Positions 1 through 15,200 of a stretch of 64,000 bases of DNA are shown piece by piece. Position 1 is the stretch's first letter; each line of letters begins with the position of its first letter. The position numbers and the translations under genes were made by a program. The stretch lies in contig NC_067289.1 in assembly GCF_020740795.1 (NCBI RefSeq), positions 26,034,108 through 26,098,107 of the forward strand. The letters are read 5' to 3'. The DNA comes from Apus apus. Lineage: Eukaryota > Chordata > Aves > Apodiformes > Apodidae. The notes below the pieces were generated by a model. That model saw only the letters and a program-made list of their open reading frames with translations, did not search any database and was not told where the DNA came from.

Positions 1-600
1 AATTTCATCTGCAGGAAAAACCCCCTGAATGACAATGGAACTCAAACCTACTCTTATTGACTTAAAAAAACCAGACAGTATATTCATCTGAAATTCCACA
101 TCAGGGCCTTTCAGTCTAGTCCTGCTGGGCTGTGAAGCTCACAGGTATAGAAAAGGCCTCACTTTACTGATTCATAGGAGTTGAAACTGTGAGACTGAGC
201 ATGTCAACAGGCCCTCATCACCTCCCACCACCTTTCTCTGTAATGCTGCCCTGAATCCTCTTTCCTCCCTGGCAGGGGCTAAGCTGTGTTCCAGCTCTGC
301 TCTGGTTCAATGCTGCTGTGTGACCTGGGATCAGACTTTGGTGAAAACAGCTGAAAAAAACATTTAAAAATCACCAGATTGCCCTTTGCTCTACATCAAA
401 ACCATACAAATGGCACAAGATGTCAGAGACAAAGAATGACTGTCTTTGTTGTCGCAATCTTCTGGCAAACCAGAGCCACATTCTGCTCTTATAAGAAAAT
501 CTGAAGCTCAGTACAGAATTGTGTGAAACAGGATAAAACCTTGTCCTCTGCTATGTACCATCCTCGTTCTCCTTCTGTTTTTTTCTCCAAATAATTTCTC

Positions 601-648
601 AAAACGAAAAAAAAAAGAAAGAAAAAAAAAAGCAAAAAAAAAAAAGCG
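601..648. repeat. A-rich low-complexity tract
   Basis: Runs of up to 12 A separated by single G or C bases. It could be an old retroposon tail, but no element body is recognisable next to it. Confidence 0.85.
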
Positions 649-3198
649 CTTTACTGGATAACTTGCTCTAGCATCTTCCTATCTCACCCTCACACATATA
701 CTTTCTGCCATAGCTGCTCTCCCCTTTCCCAGCCAAGCACCTTACACAGATTGTCACTTGGGAAGCTCTGCCAGCCTTGCATTCATTTCCCCCTTCAGGA
801 ACCCAGCTCCTCACCAGAGAAAATGCCCTTCTGTCAGCCAGTTCATTTGCATTCTAGCTGACAAGGTTCTTCTCTGAGAGTTTTTCTTATATCCTGCAGT
901 GTCCTCCCAGAATACCAGAGATCACTGGCACCTTCCTGAGGGGCCATGCTCTTCCCTGGTAGTCAACCTGGAGGTCACATTCTGGGGGACTATAAGAAAA
1001 ACTGTGACCCTTAAAATTATTTCACTTATTTCACACCAGCTACTGTGGTTTAAATTTTTTTTCTCTACTAGTTTTAATTGATAATAGTAAGATTGATCAC
1101 GTCAAGATATTGCTTTAAAAAAATAAAAAATTGACATATTTAATTGGATGTAAAACAATAGCACGAGTCCTGCCTTCAGTTGTGAATTCCCAGCCTATGA
1201 AGATGGAACATAAAAGCTGCTCTAAGTCTATGGGGTATTGTATTCAGCAATATTTTTTCCCCATTTTACAATAGTTAAGACTTTTTTCTAATCCAATGTC
1301 CAACTAAAATTTAAGTTAGGTGACTACTCTTCATCTTGCAGAAAGACTCTCTAACAAGGCTCTGATTTAGCAATGTATTTCAGTATCTAAACATGTCACA
1401 CTGTGTTATTCATTGCCAACAGAGCTAAACTTTGCTGCACTTGGTAGTTTCCATTTCAGGTTTTTCAGCATGCCAACCCCAAGCACTTAGAAGCCACATC
1501 TGATCCCCTCTAAAGGTACAGTTTAAAATGCCTCAGAATGAAACCCTGCTCCGACTGGCTGGAACCCATGCACCTAAGGCAAGTAACACAGCACAGCTTA
1601 TGACACTGCTAATGAACACCTGCTTCAACTACCTTGAACCACCAGACCAGCATCATTAATAATTGCTTGTGCCCTCAAGGTTACAATCACTACAGAACCT
1701 TATGAATGGTTAATGTGGATGTTTGAGACATTGCTACCAGGTCAGTACTAACCCTTCATCCCAAACACTAATGAGCCTGATGGCTCATTACAAGGACCCT
1801 GATGAGATGACTGCCCTTTCTCTCTGTAACACCAAGAGCCGTCACCTCCCTTGGGTTATCATTTCTCTTTTTCCTGACATAACAAAAACTTACTTAGAGG
1901 TTATGTTTAATTATGTTGTAGAAGGATACAGAATGCAATGTACCCTTGCTATCTTTAGCTATCTCAGTTAAATTCTGTTGTTGCCCCCAGCCACCTGAGT
2001 GGTATCATGAGATGATGTATTTTCTATAGGAAGGAAGAAAAGCTAGCAACCAAAATTTTAAAAAAGCCCTAACAGAATCAGGGAAGTTAATCAGAAAAGT
2101 ACAAATTGCAATAACAAATTTTTCTGTTGCAGGACTGAATACTTCTCAGGCAGCATATAACTACATTAAATGCTGTGAAATTTTCTATTAGGCAAAATGT
2201 AAAGAAAAGTAAGGTCCCTGATAGCATGCCTGATGTTTGCACTGCTGTGACTCTTCAAATTCTGCAAATTCAATCTTGTTTTTCTGAAAGCGTATGACAG
2301 CTGCTGCAGCAAGCCCTCCAGGTTCCAAACAACCTCCCTGGTGTGGCAGTGGCCTCCTTTCCCAAGCACACCCTTTCTGTTTCTCTGGTACTTGCAGCCT
2401 CACAGAGACTCTGAAAGCAACAGTCTGAACATGGAATCTATTCTCACTTAGTAAACACAATAAGCACAATAATTAGATGAGAGAGATCAAAACTGAAATG
2501 GATCAGGCACTGCTAGCAGGTACTAACAGGCTACCTTGCACCCTTCAACACCTACTCTGCTGCAGCTGTGTTTTCGCTGGGGTTCCATCTGGTGGGCAGG
2601 GTCACTGTCTGTGACTGTGTGATGAGGCAGCTGAAGGAAAACTGCTTTTGGGGAGAATGGATTGTTCCCTTGGGGGATGGGGTTTTCCCCGTTCCCAGTT
2701 CAAAACCAGTAGGATCTGCACAGCTTGTTCAGACAACGAACAATTTTTCTCAAGAAACAGCCATGAAATCTAAAATCTCTAGAGAAAAAAATGCCCTTGC
2801 AGAACTTTGTATTTCCACCCAAAATTTCCACATTGCTTAATCATTAAAAATTTACTCTGTCAAAACCTGAGACTACAGTAAGAGAGAATTATTGTATTTT
2901 GGAAAGGACATAGCATGTGAATACACAAAATTGCTAATTTAAATTAGAAATAGCTGCATCATCAATCAAAAAGCAATATGTGGCATGTGTGTTCCTCTCC
3001 TATATATATAAACAACAATGGGATTTAGACAGTAAAAACTTGGTAAAACCATAACAGCCATTAAACCCAAAAAGTCAGACAGCACTGAAGCTCATGCTAA
3101 AGCAAAGCCACTGTTGAGGCTACAGAATCACATTAGTCTGTTATCTCTTAATGAAAGTAGATGACAAATTAAAATAATTCATTTGCCCTTCCACTTAA

Positions 3199-3238
3199 TG
3201 ACCTTTTGAGAGAAAGGCACAGGATGTCAAAAAGGTCA
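3199..3238. promoter_or_regulatory. Inverted repeat of extended nuclear-receptor half-sites
   Basis: TGACCTTTTGA (3,199-3,209) and TCAAAAAGGTCA (3,227-3,238) are inverted copies separated by 17 bp, each containing AGGTCA, the nuclear-receptor half-site, preceded by A-rich sequence. The flanks hold several ATTA cores. A regulatory role is an inference. Confidence 0.3.
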
Positions 3239-6200
3239 GTAATTCATTAGTAGATTATTACATTCTAGGCCTTATTAATCAGGATTTCATCTTCTACCTT
3301 ACTAAACTTAAAAATTTGAGTTCAGATGGTCTTACAGAAAACCCAGAAACACTTGGAAGGAATTACCCTTATGGGAAGGGTGACTTTTGAAGACGTGTAA
3401 TACAGGAAGCATTTCCTGAACAGGCTAGTGCAGTTCAAGTGTGATGTCAGGGTCATTATTCCAAGTTTTTACCAAAACATCCTGGATCAACACAGGCACA
3501 GAAAATGAAAACCTGCACCAGGAAGGCCTAAGAGAGGTCACAGCCCCTTGGCTTTTGTGTTAACAGCTATTATCAATACTTACCTAACACTTATCTGGAA
3601 AATTATATTCTGCTCCAAGCAATTTTAAATATGTTTTAGTTGTATGAGTTAGTGGCACTGAAAAGCCTGGCACATGAGAGCAAACATTTCTGAGCGTGCT
3701 TTATGGCTGTACCTTCACAGAATTCCTAACAAAATCCTGCAACTGTATCAGTTTCATCTTGGTTGCCTAAAAGGTCAATGCTGTCTTTGTGACCTTATTT
3801 CTTCACAGTGTAGCCAAGCAAGCAAGATTCACAGGTAACATTTCACAAGCATGTTAAACAGGTTGGCTGGAACATGCACCCAGGTCCACTGCAGGACCCA
3901 GGAATCCCAGCCTCTCCATTGGCACATCTGGGAAAATAAATGCAACTCTACACCGCCAGGTTCAGAGGCTATAGGTGTAATGCCATGGCCACCAGAAAAG
4001 GTATTTCACAGGCCACCTATCAATAGATTCCACTTTTAAAAGATGCCTTCCTAGACAAGCCAGAGGAAATTTCACTTGTTTCTAGACCAGTGGAATACTG
4101 CTAACAGTAAAGTCAGTGACACAGAGAACATTTTCCTGTTAGATCTGTGTAGTCCTGCCTCCCAGGATGATGGAGGGGCACAAGTGACAAAGTACAAAAT
4201 CCCAGGCAGCGTGAGGGAACCACTCCTCTTGTCCTTAATTACAGCCTTTTAAAATAATTTTACCTTTATGAGGGCAAGAAAAATCAGAATTACAGCAGAG
4301 AGTTTGCCTCATACTTCGTACACAGTGCTCCAAGTCTTCCCTCTGAGGTCAGACACGAGTCTTTGTACAACCCTGTCCATCCAAATCCCAGCCACTTCCA
4401 CATGCAGCATCAGCTTTCCACTCTGGATTTGCTTGGAGGCACAGCTTTTCAGACAGAATTGAGAAAATATTCTACACAGACACTGTAGGTATTTGAGGCC
4501 AAATTCGCAGATTAGACTAATCACAATAACTCCACCAAAATTAGAAAGGGGAATGGCCAACTGTTTCATTCTCCTACTATAAGCATTGGTCCGGAAAGCC
4601 TGACTAAAGCAGTTGGCCTGCCCCTCCTTCTGCACCTCCAGAATCAATTCTATCAATTACTGCTATAGCCTCTAGAACTGATTTTTATTTTCTTACACTG
4701 CAGCCTCAGATTAAACAAGAGCTGCATGATTAATCTTTGTCATATCAAGGTATTTGAAGAGAAAGCTCCATCCACCTCGTGTTTATCCTCTGGTGTAACA
4801 GTTTTAATTAAGCTTCAAGTGTGAATGTTCTATATTTTAAAACAGAAAATAGGTGTTTGTAAATTTAAGACCCGGAGTGAAAGCTGGTATTCTCTAAAAT
4901 CCTTTAATTGATCTTAACAGAGCTGCAATTTCACCTTTATGACAAAGCAATGTTCATGTTCTAACAGTGCTTTTCAGTTTCCATGCTATGCTCTGGAGAG
5001 CTGTGGATTGCTTATATAAGATTTTTGACCACTAGTCAATAAAAAGCAAACCTATTTTCTATAACTCTAGAGTCACTGTGGACCACAGAAATATCTATTG
5101 CTAGAAAATATATATCCCTCTGTGAAACACAAAAGGTAACTTTTCTACCCACTGTTCTCTGGTTGGTTCTTCCCTACCCAAAGGAAGTCTCAGACTGTTG
5201 TCCCATCTGATGACTCCCCAGAACTCCACAGATGGGGCAGGAGCCAAGAGGGCTTCAGACCAGGGGGGTGCCTCTCCTCAGACATCCTGCTTCTGAGCTC
5301 CAGATATGAGCCACAAACTACAACTGAAAAAACCTCTTCCTTCTTCAACCATTCATGTGCAAATGGATCCAGTAACTGAAGGGTTCTTGCAAGAGACTCA
5401 GCTCCAAGGATCAGGAATCCTTCAATAAGATGACCAGTACTGATGTTAGATTTGCACTACATATGGGATATATGCAAGCACAGAAAGAGAGAGAAATTTC
5501 TGCACATTTTCCTGTGATCTGAACAGTCCAGGAGAGGCAGGACTGCCCAAAACTCCAAATGCTTCTTTGGGGAGGACAGGTCCAGAGAAATACCAGTGTT
5601 CACATTTTCTTTCCTCAGCTACCGACCTCCCATTATATCTGTCCTTTACTAAAAACACAACATAGGAAATCTCAGGAGAATAATGAACAATACTGAGAAG
5701 TGAGCCTATATTCATTCAGCCTGAAAATCAGCTGCTTATTTTTTAGCTGTAAGAGTTACAAGTGCTGCTAGCACAAGCTGTGTCAATATTCAGGATCTGA
5801 GAATTAAAAATAGCTTAGTTTCTCTTTTCTAAATGTACTTTTCTCATTGTTAGGTAGGTATAATATGTGTGGGATGTATTGCTGAGGTTGCCATGGTTTC
5901 TCATTTTTAATGAGCTTTGAGACTTCAGAATCTAACCAAACACATTCATAATTACTACATCTCTTTTTTCTCCCTTCCCCCCTCCCTCCAAAGCACTCCA
6001 AAAGTTAGTGATGGCAGAAGTAAAACTAGTGATTTGAAAGACAATAAAACATCAGAGTAAAAGCCCACCCTCAAAGAGTTGGCAAACAAAAGCTCAGGCA
6101 AGCAACTGGAGAAAACTACCGCCATCTGACTGGGGGATCTGTTCCATGTCCTTGTATCTGCCCTTAACATACAAAGTCAGCAGGACATTCTGTTCTGTTG

Positions 6201-9200
6201 GGTGCAAAATTCCCCCAAACACCCAGAAACCCAAGTCACGTGTCATCAGAAGTGCTAGTGAACCACTGAGCACTGGCTACTCCAACTGGGCTGCTTCTGC
6301 CTAAGCCTGCTCCTTGCTGGTGGAGGAGGCGGATGCTCAGCTGTGCAGTGGGCAGCAGCTCCTGGGAAACCCACCATGGCAGCACCTGGAGCCCTGGACT
6401 GGCAGGGCCAGGGAGCAACCACCCAGCCCAAGAACCAGAACCTGCAAGGGACATCTCAGGCATTTATAGGCAGGGCCTTCTTCTGACTCACTCACTGAAC
6501 CAAAGTAAATAGAACTGAAGAGGCAGAAACACAATTTATTTAAGAAACACAGAAAAATCCATTTCCTCGCTGAAGTGTTTTGCTTTTATACTACTAGATC
6601 AAGTAAGTAGAAATAAATAAAATTTAAAACCCCTGCTTATCAAAGGTACATCCAAGGAGAGCAGCATTTTGTGCTTAAGCAGCCATGACAACACTTTGCA
6701 TGAGAGCTGCCTGTCAGCTGCAGCCATTCACTAGCAGATGGTTTTGACTGCCTCCTGATACTGATGAAATAGGCCAAGGTGTAGAAGTAATCCAGGCCCT
6801 GGACCTATACATAGCTCTTTGTCCCAAACACGTCAGCAAAGGTGCATTGGTTACTTACTGCCATTGTTAACCTGACCGCAGGAGGTGGGCAGCAAAGGGA
6901 AAGCTTTCGTTTGATTTGCAGGCAGATCAAACACCTACTATATTTTTATATGAAAGAAAGTAATATTAGCCTTCAGAAACCTACCAGCTTGAAACTGCAG
7001 GTTGATAACACCTATCAGTGAGCCAAGCAGCCCTGGCTGAGAGCTCTCAACAGCATTTGCCACTGCAAGGCCAGAAGATGACCCACCTGAGGGCTCCCTG
7101 TGGGAACTGCAACACATGCTGTCCTAAAACCTTGCAAGGCACTTGTGTGCTTAACCATCCCACTTTATAGACAGTGAGAGACAAAGGCTAGACAAGATAA
7201 GGCACTGATTTAATGTTCCTGCTCCAAAGCACTAAAATGTCTCCACAGAACTATTGCAGTCTTTCTTTTCATGTGGCCATCAGAATGAATGTCTTTCCAA
7301 TCTCGTGCTTACTAATGCCCGAGTATAATACCAGTGTCAGACATCAAACTGGGTATCACATAAGAGAAGGCTCCTGTGAAATACCTTTTCCAGTTATTCA
7401 GAATAAGATTGTAAAATAAAGAATTTCACCTTTCCTAACCTAAAGTAGGACATGCATGTCTACACAAGAATGGGAAAGAAACCACTGCTTTCTCTTAAAA
7501 GCAAAAAAAATATCTTTTCTAAATACTAAAAGTTATGTTTGCAGTATTGCCAAAGCCAAGCATGTAAAGATCACAAGTCAGGCACAAAAATAATCAAATT
7601 GATTCATCTGATTCAGCATCACAAGACAGAAAAATAACTAATGCATTCTTTGGGTGGTGGTATATCAGAGTTGATGAATAAACAGACATTTGGACTAAAA
7701 CATAAGATGACTTTCCACATCACATTCAAACAGACTTTTTTTTCCATTCAAAGCACTAACAGCCTCTAGAGTAGGGTTATGCTATTTGCACTGTTGTCAA
7801 GATAGGGAGTTTGGAATACTTTTTTACTATTTCTGAAACCAGAAGGCTCTCACGTGTTCACATCCCAGCAACAGGATACCCTTCAAGAAAGCCAGGCAAT
7901 ACTGGCAGACTTGTCATATAGTCAGCAGAGTTGACAGTGCTGTTTAGTTTGAATTTTGGACTAAAATTATTTTTTTAATCAAACCTAGTGTATCTATTTC
8001 TCATTTCTAATAAAATAAATTCTTGGCTTTACATATAAAATCAATAATCTAAACATAAAGCTGATCAGATTTTGGATTATGTTGAAGTGCAGGTTTGATG
8101 GCAGAGCAACAACAGGAGTTTGTAACCATTACACAGTTGCTTCTTGGGAGCCTAGTCATGGCAACCCAGCTATGCTCCCTGGGAGTACCTGCTCTTCCAG
8201 ATTACAGTGCCATATCCAAAGGCAAACTCTATTTTGAATTTGAAAGCTCAACCTCATTTTTCTGTTCATTTAAAGGACAGCAGAACCCTTGATGACTGAC
8301 CCAAGAATGTATTTACAGTACATGGCTTTATGGTGTCAGATAGTGTCCACAAGCTGTCATAAACCCACAGTGACATGTTAATTATTACTATTTCAGAAGA
8401 GCTGTTAACAGCCACCACAGTGAAGGTAAGGTTCACGCAGCAAAGCTACTTGCTGATGGCAGAGGCTGATCAGACTGTGTAACAAGTAGTACAATAAAAT
8501 GGCCTCAGTTAACCCAACCTGTCTAAAAGAGGTCAACACAATCCACGTCATCCCCATGTGCAAGCACAGACATGCTCTGAATTCTCAGTGCAATATTTCA
8601 CACTAAACTTATTAAGCAGCTTTGCTATCACTCACTGCTTCAGCCTGCAATTACAAGGGAGCAGTTTTAATGTATTGCCAGTTTCAGTCAGACTAACCAG
8701 TTTCCTAACTGACACACAGAGCAGGGATGACCACTGTTCCTCAGTGGGTTGCTGCCAGGCACACGAGCTGCTGCCTTCCTGCACAGGAAAAGGTGGTGAT
8801 TCTCTTGCAAACTGCTGAGCGTCCAGTTGCTATGGAAAAATCACCCAGGACACACCAAATTCTCCCCACTTAAGAGCAACTGGCTGGTTATTCTTTTGCC
8901 AGTGATTTGAAATTCAAGAGTTAAAACTGAGAAGAATACTCATGAAGTAGGCAGGTGCTCTTCATACTAATGCAGCCAGCGCCTGTCATCCCTCAGTCTG
9001 TGCCACCCCTCATGAACTGTCCAGCACTGGTGCCTGAATTCCCAAAGTAAGGGAATGCCACTAGAATAAACCATCTTGAGATGTGCAAGATGCTTAAGCA
9101 AAAAGCATAAATGTCTTCTGTTTTAACGTGGTATCTAGGCCACAACTGGACAAGCTCCCAGCCAGGAAAAAAGGAAATTGTGTCCATGACTGCAGTCTTC

Positions 9201-12200
9201 CCTTTGCAATCAGTTGTGCCAGTTTTGGTACCTAGCTACATATGGTGACAGCTCTGACCACAGAGCCATCGTGGGGCAGGGAGAGCAGCAATACAAAGAA
9301 ATCAAAACTGCAGATATCGTTGAAAGGAAGTGACTTCTTCCCTTAGGCTCCACGTAATAGATCTTTCTGCAGCCAGTTGTGGCACGAAGTGAAACTGTTC
9401 CTTCACAAGCTTGTACAGGATTTCCTAACCCAAGTACACCACATGACTATTTGATCTCATCCTTTCTCAGTTACAGATGAGAAGCCCACAGAGGGGGAAT
9501 CGGAAGAGTAGCAGGCCCAGGATCCACTTCAATAACTCAAATGTTATCTGTTCTTCATGCTGCATAACTGTAATAGCTTTTTCATTTGATACTGCTTCAT
9601 TAAAGGTCATTTCTGTGTGATATTTGCATAACTAGTTCTCTAATTATATTGCTAGCCATATGAGAAGCTTTTTCAGGAACAGTTCATTCTCTCTTGTCTA
9701 GGAGACAAAATTTAATTACAGAGAGGAAGCTTTAAATAATGGTTACATAAAAAAATTCTTCTGTAAATTCCCTTTAGTTCAGGTTTTGAATTCTTTAAGG
9801 TCATGCTCTTATAAAATCTGTAGCTTTAAAATAGATCATGACTTAATTCTATACCATCATGGCATACTTCAAATTTGTGTCAGTGGACATTGTTAATTTT
9901 TCTTTGTCACAAACTCAGAGTTTTGATACCAACTAGAGATTACCAGCTGTTTGGATTTTTTTTAATTCAGCTAGTGAAGGTTTATAAAGGAGCTGAGCAA
10001 AGAGCACATATAAAGGGAATGACAGGCTAGCTTGGTTTTATTTTCTCTGTGCAGTTCCTATTAACTTTACAGTGTATGGTGATCGATACAAAGATTTCCA
10101 TGGGAGCTGTGCCATTCTTGTTCTTTTAAAGTACAAACCCAGATATAAAGTGTATCTGATAAAGTATAAAATAAAGAGAAACCACAGAACTTTATAATGT
10201 CGCTAAGTCATATGTTTCATCTCCTAATTAATTGATTCTCCCAGTTCACATTTTTTTTCCAGTGAAGTTTGTGGGTTTTGCCCAATTTAGGCCATATTTT
10301 AATTTAAAGTTTTCTGTAGTTTACCAGCCTGTTGAGCATCTGGGTCCACAGCTGAGCCAGACACTTGTTATCTGGACAACCTTTCACTTCTGAAGACTGA
10401 GACAGTAATTCCCAAATGTGACCTAATGAAGAATCCAACAGCAAGAACATGTTCACAGATAGAAAATACTGAAGTTTTTAAATAAATGCTTTTGTCTTTC
10501 TTTGACAATGGCATCGGTTACTCTAACTAATTTTGGGTAACCTTAAAATTCAATATGATACTAAGTTTTGCCAAAACCAAAATAGCTCATGTAGGAAATG
10601 CAGGGTGTTCTTTGCTTCTCTGCACATACTTCTCTTTCTAACGTTCAGGTCCTCTTTCATATAAAGCAGAAATTAGCTGACTCTTCCTGTTTGTAATAGA
10701 GAAAACCCTCAAGAGAACTTGTATAATGTAAAATTAACAGGAGATTAGGATCAGGACCATAAAAGACAGTGGTCTTTATTGTGTGAAGAAGAGGTCAATA
10801 GAAAGGGAATAGAAATAATCCTTGCCCCGAATCAAAAGGCATACACAGATTCTAGCTAATCTCCTGACTCATAAAGGCCAGGAGATGAATAAATGAGTTT
10901 TCATGTTTTCATGAAAAATGGGACAGCAAAAGCTAGGAATTACAAACTACAGTGACAACTATTTTCTGAAAAAGTCCAATGGTGAGAAGTGTGTAAAAAT
11001 GGGGATGAGCAGAATCTCCTGATGGTCAGAATAACAGCAGCTGCCACCCTTCAGGAGAAGGACAAAACTGAACTAAGCACTGGAAGTGAACTCTTCAGGA
11101 GAGATCAAATTAACAAGATGCCAACAGTGGTTGCAATCACCCGTATCCCCACACTGTTGCTTCAGATGAAGAATACACCTGGAACTGTCTAAATGAAACA
11201 CAAACCAGTATTTTAACATGTGCTTCATTGAGTGCTGGGTGCCTTGGAAAGCCCAGCCATGCAGGAGATAGGGTCCATCTTAAATGGCCAAGAAAACTGT
11301 TAATGACTCCTGAAACATGCACCTCACACATCCAGCACACAAGCTGTAAGTTTCCTTATTGGAAACATAACCTTTTATGTTGTTCTCCTTTACATTTTAA
11401 GTTATTTCATTCATAGATGTATTGAAAAGCTTCCTTATAATCTCATCTATCACCTTCTTAGAGCTCAGGCTACATTGCAATTGACCTTTCCACCAACCAA
11501 CTCCACCTCAGCTTTAAGGATTTCCACTTCATTTCTGCAGGACATTTAGGCTTTTCCAAAACATTATCTTAGCAAAGGAAATGTCCCATGTTTTCCCTGC
11601 TGTTCCTCCATGTGCTGCTAAAAATAACATGCCCTCTACAGTGGTTTCAGTTCTCTCCGAGACTCCTGTATATGCTTCACCCTTTATCTACTATCTGACC
11701 ATCACATTCTTTCAGCTTCCCCGATTTTAATACATTTTTAATACAGTTTAATACAGTGACTTTTCATGCCTCACTGTGCTTCCAGTTGCTCCTTGTTTTA
11801 ACCCCAAAAAATAGTTTTGCATTGAATCAAAACATCCATACACCATTTGGAGCATCCAATGGCACTAGAGGCAAAAAAGCTGTTCTGCAAAATGAGAACA
11901 TGCTGGCTGAGAGCTCAACAGGTATTTTTTTTTATTTAATATCTCACAGTTTACTTCTATTCTTTGTATTTGTACATCATCATCTTCAGATAAAAGGTTT
12001 TCCATCATCAAGACAGACATAATCTGGTGGTACATTAGGCAGGATAAATTCCTCACAACACAGAATTAGCTCTTTATAGATCATAATATCCAAGTATTGT
12101 TTATGTAAGTGAAGAGAGAGATATGAGGACTTGAAGGCCCCTAGGAAACCCAGAGCTAGAAGATGGTGCTGCTCTAATCTACTGCCTACACTGTCAGATT

Positions 12201-15200
12201 GAGCAGTCAGTCACCCAGACACACAAACTGACACAAAGGGTGTGTAAAAACCCCACAACATTTAAAAACCATCCCTAGGAGCTCCCCAAAACCTCTGTTC
12301 ACAATACAGGTAGGATCACAACAACTTAAAATGTGAAGAAGCCAAATTGTAGTTCAAGTAAGTGTAGTTGAACTGTAAAGAGAAGTATTGCTATGGCTTC
12401 TTCAAGGAAGAAATTGGTAATAAACAGCACCAAAGAGCAAGGAAGTTTGTGTCTGCATGCAGAGGCAATGTTACCTTCAGGTAAATAATCCAGCATCACA
12501 AAACTACTTTTAGGACCCAATGTGACATCTACAACTGCAGCTGATTGTCACAAGTTCTAATTAAAGTAACAGCCTCGAGGTTCAACTGCAATTCAATCCA
12601 GGTTTTGAATATGTCAGGTCAGTTGGGCAGGAAAAGCGGCCAAATCGATTCTGAGCACATAGCCCCAGCAGGAAGGGGTTACCCAAGGACACAGCCTTGC
12701 TCTTACCAAGTGACAGAAACAGGCCAGGGAAACAGTCATTTTTGTGGCAACACACAAACCCTAGCAAGCAGTGCTGAGGACTGTAAACACCTTTATGACC
12801 CTGAAGAAATCAGACTCTACCCCTCTAAAGCAGGATTTGTAAGAACAAAAAGATTTAAAAAATCTTTGAACTGAAATGATGAAACACACAGGATGTTCGA
12901 CCTAAGCCAGAAAACACATTAAAATTAGTGTTAAATCATAAGAAGACTCAGAATTGTGGACATTTAACTCTAATTATCCTCCAAACAAACAATAAAAAAA
13001 CCCACAGGGTCACACGGGCTCATGGAGTTAGCTGAAATGATGAATGTAGTTTTAAGTGCATCTTCACATTGTTTCCTTTAAAAACTCTCCCCAGTTTTAT
13101 GTGTAACATGAAAGAGCTTCTCTACAGAAACATAAGTCAAATTGTCAATCTGCTGTACACTTTCAAGAACATCTATAACTGAAATGTTACAATTAGACTT
13201 TGCTGTGGCACAAGGGGAGCCAGTGGTTTTTGTTTCTTTTTCTAAAGAGACAAAAAAATAAAATACTTCAATAAAAATAAAATCCATTGGCTTTCATAAA
13301 AGATAAAATAAAGGTCAAGGAAAAGGCTTTAAGTCTGCTGGGAAATAAGAAGTTAATCCTGTTCTCAGAAAGAAAGATAATCAGTGGCAGACCTATATTT
13401 CTTGCTCAAAAAAGTTTATTTTTCCCCTTTTTCTGTCTATAATAGGAGCAACTGAAAATTTAAAAAGTATGTAAAATATTTTCCACTTTATTGCTACTGA
13501 AAATACGGAAGTGGAAAATGCCTCCACGAATAGTTTACAATGGCTGAAAAGTGGCAAACAAGCAATGTGTGCTCACAGAAACACAAATCATTTAATCTCC
13601 TGATAAATTTTAATACCCTCTACAACAAATACAGGAGTTGCCAAGAGCTTGCTTTGTAATAAAATAAACTGCAGACACAAAAAATGAAAGTGGAATACCA
13701 ATGAAGGTACCAGGCAATGAGGGACCTGAATGCCAAATGCCCACCTTCGGTGGGTCACCAGACAGCTGGCTTGGTATGTACACACAACATGATTACATTG
13801 TTGTAAGGATCTTACTTTCTGAAGCATGAGAAAGACTGATGAAATTCCCAATGGCTAAAGAGATATTTATGAGTGAAAAGCTCCTACATCCTACAGGTGC
13901 CAGTCCTGGACTGGAACACAGCACAGAGCATTTCGCAGACACTTTCTTATGAATAAGCCTCAAATTCAAGAACTGAACCGCTCTTGTCTAAGTACAAGGT
14001 AGACACAATGGAGTCTGAAGAGTGCACCATGAAGCTGGAAGTCCGTAATGCATCCAGATTTGATCCCACCCAGTGTTAAACACTTTAAGCCTGATGCAGC
14101 TTCTCTCCATCCTCTCTCACTGCAGAACGAGTCTCTCTGTTCAGTGCCAGACAATCCTCAAGTGAAGTCACAGCCATTACTTTAAAGGCAGCTGTTCTCC
14201 TGCCAAGGGTTCCTCTTGCCTGCACCCCAGAATATGGCCACCTTTGCCTGAGAGTCTGCAAGAATGTCCTGAAACAGTGTAGGACTTCACACATCCAAAG
14301 GGGAAGGGAAAGAAACAGGCAAAGAACAAAAACCAGGATGAGATCAATGGTCACCCAGTTCCATTTTAGAAGACTTAGATAAAATTGGAAATCACTGAAT
14401 GTATTCTCTTCCCTGTTGGAAAACCACTGAAAAGCTAGAGTTCAGATTTTGAAAATAAAAGTACTCCAATTCTCATTCTATTCTTATTTTGCAGAGTTTG
14501 ACTCGGGCTCTTAAATAAGGCACAAAGGTGGAAAAAGGATGTCATCATTCCCCTGGGCTTCAGGAAAGGATCTCAGAATTTGGACAGATTAAAACTGCAT
14601 TGTCCTTCTCTCTATATTCTTCTTTACTTATTATTTTCTTCTTCTAACAAGAAATGCAATTAGCTAAGACACTGAGCCACACAATGGAACAAATTTTAAA
14701 TGAGGACTAAAAACCCAATTAATTCCTTCTTTATTGCCTCAGAATCTGTAATAATTTGCACTCAAGCAAACAGTAATATCTTTCATCTGGAAAACATTCC
14801 AGGCAAATACACCTGTGGTTTATTCTTTTGTTTGCAGATATTCAGTGGCTTGCTAAGATCATTATTAGATCAGGACACTTTCTAACTCTTTGGGTGGTGA
14901 TTCATTAGACCTCAGAACTGCCACCACCTCCTCTCCCAGACATGTGGACTGGCCTACATGGTGAGTGCCAAGGAAGTAAGAGCTATTTGGGAGCAGAGTA
15001 GCTCCAGGTTTCCAGCTAATGCAAATATTTAACAACCTATTTCCATGTTGCTTCGTTAAACAATTGCTCCGTTTACTTCTTTTTAGAAAGGTATTCAGAT
15101 CTCCAAAGCGCATTTAGTACCTTTTAAAACTGCGTGTCTCTGCTTTTGGCCGAGAGGTGCAGTGTGGTGGTGTGGAACAGCTCTGCCCTGAGCACAGAAC

